Origin: Acheta domesticus | Lineage: Eukaryota > Arthropoda > Insecta > Orthoptera > Gryllidae | DNA length: 64,000 nucleotides | Assembly: GCA_031308135.1 (NCBI GenBank) | Contig: JAHLJT010009436.1 | Span: 161,174,885-161,238,884 of the forward strand | Direction of reading: 5' to 3' | Part shown: positions 59,230-64,000 of the stretch, in pieces | Numbering within the stretch: position 1 is the stretch's first letter | Layout of the letters: the number at the start of each line of letters is the position of its first letter | Translations under genes and position numbers: made by a program | The notes under the pieces: model-generated | Database searches by the model: none | Seen by the model: the letters and a program-made list of their open reading frames with translations, nothing else | What the model was told of the DNA's origin: nothing

Positions 59230-60145
59230 TAGAGCTGCAAGGCGAAGGGAGGGCAGGCGTGGGTTGGCCGCGGCGGGAGGCGCGCGCCCACTGCCCGCGC
59301 GGGATGCTGCGCCGGCGCGCCCTGCGGTGGGGCAGGAGCAGGAGCAGGCGGCGGACGGGTCCAGTGCCGCCGCCGCCATGGCGCCGTCGCCTTCGCCGCG
59401 CGTCCGCGGCCCGTCGCCGCGCCGGCGCCCGCCCTAGCGCCATGCCCTAGCGCCGAGCCTCGCCAGCGCCAATCCAACGTCTTCCACTCGACCTTCGAGA
59501 ACGGTGTGCCTGCACAAGTCTTCCAGCAACCACTAACCTCCTCCGTAGATAGTACTACTCGTATATGTGTTTGTGTTTCGCGAACGTCGTGCCTGTGATC
59601 TGTGAGAACTCGTTTTTTTATCAACGTTTTGGGTGTCTTCCGTGATATTTTCTGTACAATACATTTTCGTGGACCGGACGTGTCGTGTGGAGAAGCGGGC
59701 ATCGAACCGTGGCCGTGCACGAGTGTGCGGGCTGCGGTGGGGCGAGCGCGCGAGCGGCGGCCGGCATGCACCTGCACGGGGCGGGGGCGGGCGCGGGGGC
59801 GGTGGCGGTGGGGCGGGCGCCCCCGCGCGCTGCTGCTCGCGCCTGCAGCGCGCCGCGCTGGCCACGGACGGGCGCGCCCTCTTCGAACGCCTGTGGCGGG
59901 GCACCTTCCGGGCCATTGTGGCGGAGCAGCAGCAGTTCGCCCTGGCGGCGACGCCGTCTCCGCCCCCGCGCCGCCCCGCCCCCGCCGCCGGCCCCGCCGC
60001 CGCGCGGCGCTGCTGCTGCCACTGCCTGCAGCACCCGCCGCTGCCCCCGCCGCCCCTCCCGCCCCCGCTCGCCAACCTGCAGATCTGCCTGGTGACGCGC
60101 CGCAACTCGCGCAAGACGGTGCGCTCCGTCGTCAGGTGAGGCGCT
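59230..60145. promoter_or_regulatory. large CpG island
   Basis: About 0.9 kb of strongly GC- and CpG-rich sequence in an AT-rich region, with a less GC-rich gap at about 59480-59690. Open frames exist in several phases on both strands because stops are rare. It may mark the 5' end of a gene on the plus strand, given the donor at 60136. Confidence 0.5.
59849..60135 (+). CDS. candidate GC-rich exon of an unidentified gene
   Basis: The plus-strand frame, open from 59606 to the donor, contains 'ALATDGRALFERLWRGTFRA' and 'IVAEQQQFALAATPSP', then a Pro/Ala/Cys-rich stretch, then 'LANLQICLVTRRNSRKTVRS'. The mixed, non-repetitive residues at both ends look protein-like, unlike the other frames. A consensus donor ('cag' then 'gtgagg' at 60136) ends it, and a possible acceptor ('gctcgcgcctgcag') precedes 59849. 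The frame has no ATG, so if coding it is an internal exon or the start lies upstream. The 3' phase is 2. I do not recognise the family. It cannot join SRRM2 exon 2 directly, because the phases differ with this acceptor. Confidence 0.45.
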
Positions 60146-60239
60146 CGCCCTCCACACAACGCCACATAGGCAATTTGGTCCTGCTCCGCTTCCAAGGTGG
60201 AGCTTGTGTTTCGAGAGTCACATTGTAATTTTCCTGCCG

Positions 60240-60600
60240 TCGGAAGCTAGAGTGAAGGATGCGAAAGAAGAATTTTAATTTCTGAGGCTGTACAAGAATT
60301 TCTTTGCGAAGTCGTCTTCAACCTTTTGCTGTTCATGATGCTTCCTTCCTCATGAAGAAATTAGTTGTCTCAATCGCTGATTGGTTATGCAATATACGCG
60401 ACTAAGACCAAGCAAATATATTCTATCAATATTATTCATTTTTGTGGACATAGTTTATTATTTAATTCCGTCCACTTCACTCAAATGCGCAAATTCCCAT
60501 AAATTCGAGGAATTTTTCAGTCGATACGCGGAATCGGTATTGCGTTTTGCAAACGTGTACTAAACATACTAAATTTGAACTACACAACTTTCACTTACTA
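60240..60600. other. AT-rich stretch, no feature seen
   Basis: No supported feature; it would be intronic if the exon at 59849 is real. Confidence 0.4.
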
Positions 60601-60654
60601 TTATTGGTATTACACATACTTTTATTTTACTTTCTGCCTTACTCGTAAGTACCA

Positions 60655-61300
60655 AAGAGGAAATATTGCAATCGTGCGGCGGAAATCGGCGCTTTTTCGG
60701 GAAAAAATTCTTATTGCCGGGCCCTCGTAACGAAAAAGTGGATAAATCGTGTTCCTGTATACAGTGTAATACTTCCTCTGGTACGTTGCGTTGTCAGAAT
60801 CCTCTTTTTTTAATCCTTGATACCGAAAAATCGATTGACGGCACAATCTGTCCGTCTGTGGTCAACGCTAGTGCCTAAACCTTTAACACGCCTACTACTA
60901 TTACTAGTACTATCAACCTTTAACCAATTTTTTCCCTTTACCACTAACATAACTAACCTTTAACAGATTTTCTCCAAAATTAATACTCCTCGATCGATTC
61001 GGAGGAGGAACTCGAGACCGTGCGAATCTGAAACGAATATTTTGATTTGTGAAGGTACATTTTCTTTAAAAAATGTCGTTTCGGATAGAGTAAAGAAAAC
61101 TTAAAAGAAAGACACGGACCTCATTTTTGTTAAAATTTCTTATTTTTCCAAAATTGCAAAAGTTTACGGTTGTTTAGGCTTCTTCCTGTAACAACAATAT
61201 TGAAAATTAATATTTTTTCTGACTGAAATACGCTGTTCAAAGATAGATCTTGAAATAAGGTCGTGTACTATTTTTCGAAAATACGAGTAGTTTGTTGTTG
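60655..61300 (+). repeat. dispersed repeat family A, 5' half
   Basis: Carries 'aacgaaaaagtggataaat', 'ccttgataccgaaaaatcga', 'ctgtccgtctgtggtcaacg' and 'gcttcttcctgtaacaa' in the family order. It contains a local insertion with 'cctactactattactagtac' near 60890. Confidence 0.7.
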
Positions 61301-61950
61301 CTGGGAAAGATGTATTTCGTAATAACTTACCTCATAAGCTCAGACAAGAGTGCTTCCTTAAAGTGATCAGAAACGTGGTAATATGTCTTTTGCGCCAGAT
61401 GTTTTGTGGTTGAGTGGCCACGGAGTGTACACAATTCGAATAGAAATAATTGTTACCGTTTTCCTTAGGAGAACTGAGTGCCCCGCTAAAACTGATACGA
61501 TGAAGCATGCAGGCGACAGCCCTTTCACGAATGCCCTTTCATTTGTGAGTAAAGGCTATTCGCGAATAAGAATTGGTCACTTCCGGAACAGTCATTTTAA
61601 GTGATGACTATGGATTTGGACGTAAAGCTCCTTTTGGGTTTCGCTGCGACCGTGTGAGTTTGGCGGCAAACGCCCTTCTGTAAAGTTGTGTTTTCGGATC
61701 CCGCGTTAGGCATGGTTGTCTTCACCTTTCGAGTGTTATTTGGAAGACAAAAACAAACCATAATGTGGCCCGGCATCGAAATAATTATTCGTTGTTTGAC
61801 AATTGCTGGGAAAGTCAGTACTATTTGTTTCTACTCGCCATCAGGCATGGCACTCAAAAATTGAGGCTGGCAAGAGTATGTGGCCATTCCGAATATTAGT
61901 TGAGGCTAAAGAGTTGAGGCTGTTCAAACCGCAGGTGCGTTGTACATGAA
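61301..61950. other. stretch with a small family A 3' fragment
   Basis: 'ggctggcaagagtatgtggc' and 'cattccgaatatt' at 61862-61900 match the conserved 3' terminus of family A. Otherwise nothing is recognised. Confidence 0.45.
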
Positions 61951-62200
61951 GGTCGTGACGAGGTCCGAACGTCGCCCGAAGAGCCGCAAATCTCCGCCGC
62001 GGGGGCGTGGGGCGGCTTAGGCCGCGCGGCCAATACGCTCAAACGGCGCTCGGGGGCTGAGCCGGCGTTAGTGGGAGTGGCAGCCGCTTACGCCCTGGGA
62101 GCGGGCCAGGTGGGAGCGACGCCGCGACGCCTCTCCCCTCTCCCATGTCGCAGCCGCCGTCATGCTTGCGGGCGCTTGGCCATCACGATAGTCGCTCGGT
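61951..62200. other. GC island
   Basis: GC- and CpG-rich block with no recognised coding sequence. Confidence 0.4.
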
Positions 62201-62209
62201 AGATGGAAA

Positions 62210-63735
62210 AAGTGCTCTACTCGCGACAGGGCGCTAGTTTTATTAGCGCACTAATGCTTCTTTGGACCAGGGATTCACAACCTTTCGTGTTCATCGACCC
62301 CTTTTAAAGGAATTTTTGGCTCGATCCTCCCCTTATCTTGTTCTGTTTAATTTAACACACACAATCATTACACATATAATTGCACGTCATTTCCTTAAAA
62401 GATAACAATTCTGTACCCCAGTATTTCAGTAAATCTGTAGATTTTTCAAAAATCACGACGTTTCCGCTTCTGAGTAGCTGAGTTTCTAATTCTTTGTTGG
62501 GCAATGGTTATGTCATGTTGAGCGGTTTTTAACTTGCCATACCATTTATTCAGTGCTCATTGCAGGGATGGTGTACACTACTGTAGGCCATGCAGGGAGT
62601 AATTTCTTCCGCAGTAGAATATTGTTGTGAATACTTTGTTAAAATTTGTGAATTTTCCTAACATCATCAGTAATTGCGTATGTGGGTTCTCAGATGCCCT
62701 GGTGCAGAAACTCAAAATGGGGCCCCTATTTGCAATAAATGTGAAATTAAGGGTTTTAAATTTAATTGGTAATTATAAAAAAGGGTTGGTGCAATGGAGA
62801 AAATATACATGGAGTGCTATTTGTTTTATCATTGCCATTATCCACCTTAGGGGGCCCTTTTTAAGGACTCATTAGTTTGAGGGACTGGTACAGTACACCA
62901 GTTACACCAGCCTAGCTACACCCCTGGTCGTAAGGCTCAATGGCAGATAAGAAATATGAGTGGATTTGTAATTTATACGTTAGTATGTAATACATGTTTT
63001 GTTGTTCTCTATCAGAAAAGAATTCATTACGAAGGTCATTTAATATTTTTTGTAATTGATGAGATGTCGATTATACCAATCAGTTGTCAGTTCATGTTTG
63101 GCTATACACATGCAATCGACCTGTCATTGACCCCCTTCAAAATTCATCATTGACCTCCTTCAAGATTCCATCCATCCCCAGGGGTCATTACTTATTCATT
63201 AGGAACCTCTGTATTAGACGCACAATATTTTATCCAATCACTAGGACAGCACCTCGGGCATAGGAAAGTTTCAGACCACTGATAGTGCATCGGCAATTCA
63301 CAACGCTTCTTGCTTAAATTGTTAACTTCAACTTATTGCGAAATTAGAAGCAAGAACAGATAGCTTGAACAGATAGAACAGAGACTCCCAGGGTAATACG
63401 GAGAATTTCCTAATTTTACCCTGTCTTAGACATTGTAAACCTAGTATCTTGAGCTCTAGGAGGGGACTAAATACAAGATCTCCAGCCAATCACATTACCC
63501 TCCTTTTCATTCTTGAACCCTGACTCACTTGTCATCTCCAGGATGATCTCACTTTTTATTTGTTGGTGAGGGGGAAGATGATTGTGGACCTCTTGGACAA
63601 TCCCCATTACGTTGCTGGGATTATTGTCATCCGAATTACACATGGCTGATTATGTTTGAAAGAAAACATCTGTAGCTGTCTCCAGACTAGAATTAATATA
63701 TGGTTCATACAGGTGAATTTTGATGCATAAAAAGT
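62210..63735. other. stretch with no recognised gene
   Basis: Composition suggests old repeat sequence, but no family could be named and no exon is supported. Confidence 0.4.
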
Positions 63736-63744
63736 TGGTATTGA

Positions 63745-64000
63745 ACAGGGTGTCCACTTTCTTGAAAACTAGGAAAAATCAGGGAATTTCATTGGTCTGG
63801 AAAAGTCAGGAAAAACTGAGAATTTGTAGAATAATCATTAGAAGTCAGGGAAAATGTTGAGAGGGTTATAAAACTAGATTTTATTTCTTAAAAACATTAA
63901 TACAGTGTTATTTTTTCTCAATTTTAATTTGGTGAAAGAATATTGTTAATTTGTACTTTTTCACAGCGAAATCAGAGAGCTGTCCATTTGTGTATGGGTA
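63745..64000 (+). repeat. interspersed repeat with 'ggaaaa' periodicity, cut by window end
   Basis: It begins 'acagggtgtccactttcttg' and contains repeated 'caggaaaa'/'cagggaa' phrases ('aaatcagggaatttc', 'ctggaaaagtcaggaaaaac'). The pattern resembles a widespread arthropod repeat, but I cannot name it. A related piece occurs near 51999. Confidence 0.45.

Noticed and set aside
59533..60195. 220-codon minus-strand frame and other overlapping frames in the CpG island
   Set aside because: Several frames are open at once through the same low-complexity GC-rich stretch. Only the plus-strand frame ending at the 60136 donor has protein-like ends.

Overview
This window looks like intergenic and intronic chromosome sequence from an arthropod, most probably an insect with a large, repeat-rich genome. 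The evidence is spliced genes with GT-AG introns, a host gene pair matching conserved metazoan nuclear mRNA-processing proteins, tRNA-derived SINEs, several non-LTR retrotransposon relics (CR1/L2-like, R4/Dong-like and R2-like), Tc1 and pogo relics, and many AT-rich foldback elements. The background is AT-rich, with isolated GC-rich islands. I cannot name the species.

The only host genes I can firmly identify are a divergent pair near 11.5 kb. On the minus strand, six exons between 11186 and 7391 join into a complete 327-residue WD-repeat protein recognisable as THOC6, a THO/TREX mRNA-export subunit. On the plus strand, 715 bases away, an exon at 11901-12139 encodes the start of an SRRM2/cwf21-family spliceosome protein. 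Its second exon lies 21 kb away at 33320-33430, in matching phase. Later SRRM2 exons were not found in this window. The two genes share one promoter region and act in adjacent steps of mRNA maturation and export.

Layout: 1-2.1 kb, a dispersed repeat family; 3.4-3.9 kb, a foldback MITE; 5.2-6.2 kb, an R4/Dong-like LINE 3' end next to TAA repeats; 7.3-11.2 kb, THOC6, with a CR1/L2-like LINE relic in its fourth intron; 11.2-11.9 kb, the shared promoter; 11.9-33.4 kb, SRRM2 exons 1 and 2, whose intron holds a pogo-like MITE, SINEs, a minisatellite, a degenerate R2-like LINE, a 0.46-kb tandem duplication and a near full-length copy of the dispersed repeat. From 33.4 to 64 kb the window is mostly repeats: a second R4/Dong-like copy inserted in a TAA tract, a second foldback MITE, an inverted composite repeat, a SINE, a Tc1 relic, a hammerhead-bearing Penelope-like insertion, a pogo relic and a long hairpin MITE. 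GC islands occur around 42.8, 45.9, 47.9, 59.7 and 62.1 kb.

Two orphan exon candidates deserve attention: a minus-strand terminal exon at 52037-52433 and a plus-strand GC-rich exon at 59849-60135. Many long open frames in the GC islands are probably chance and were not annotated.
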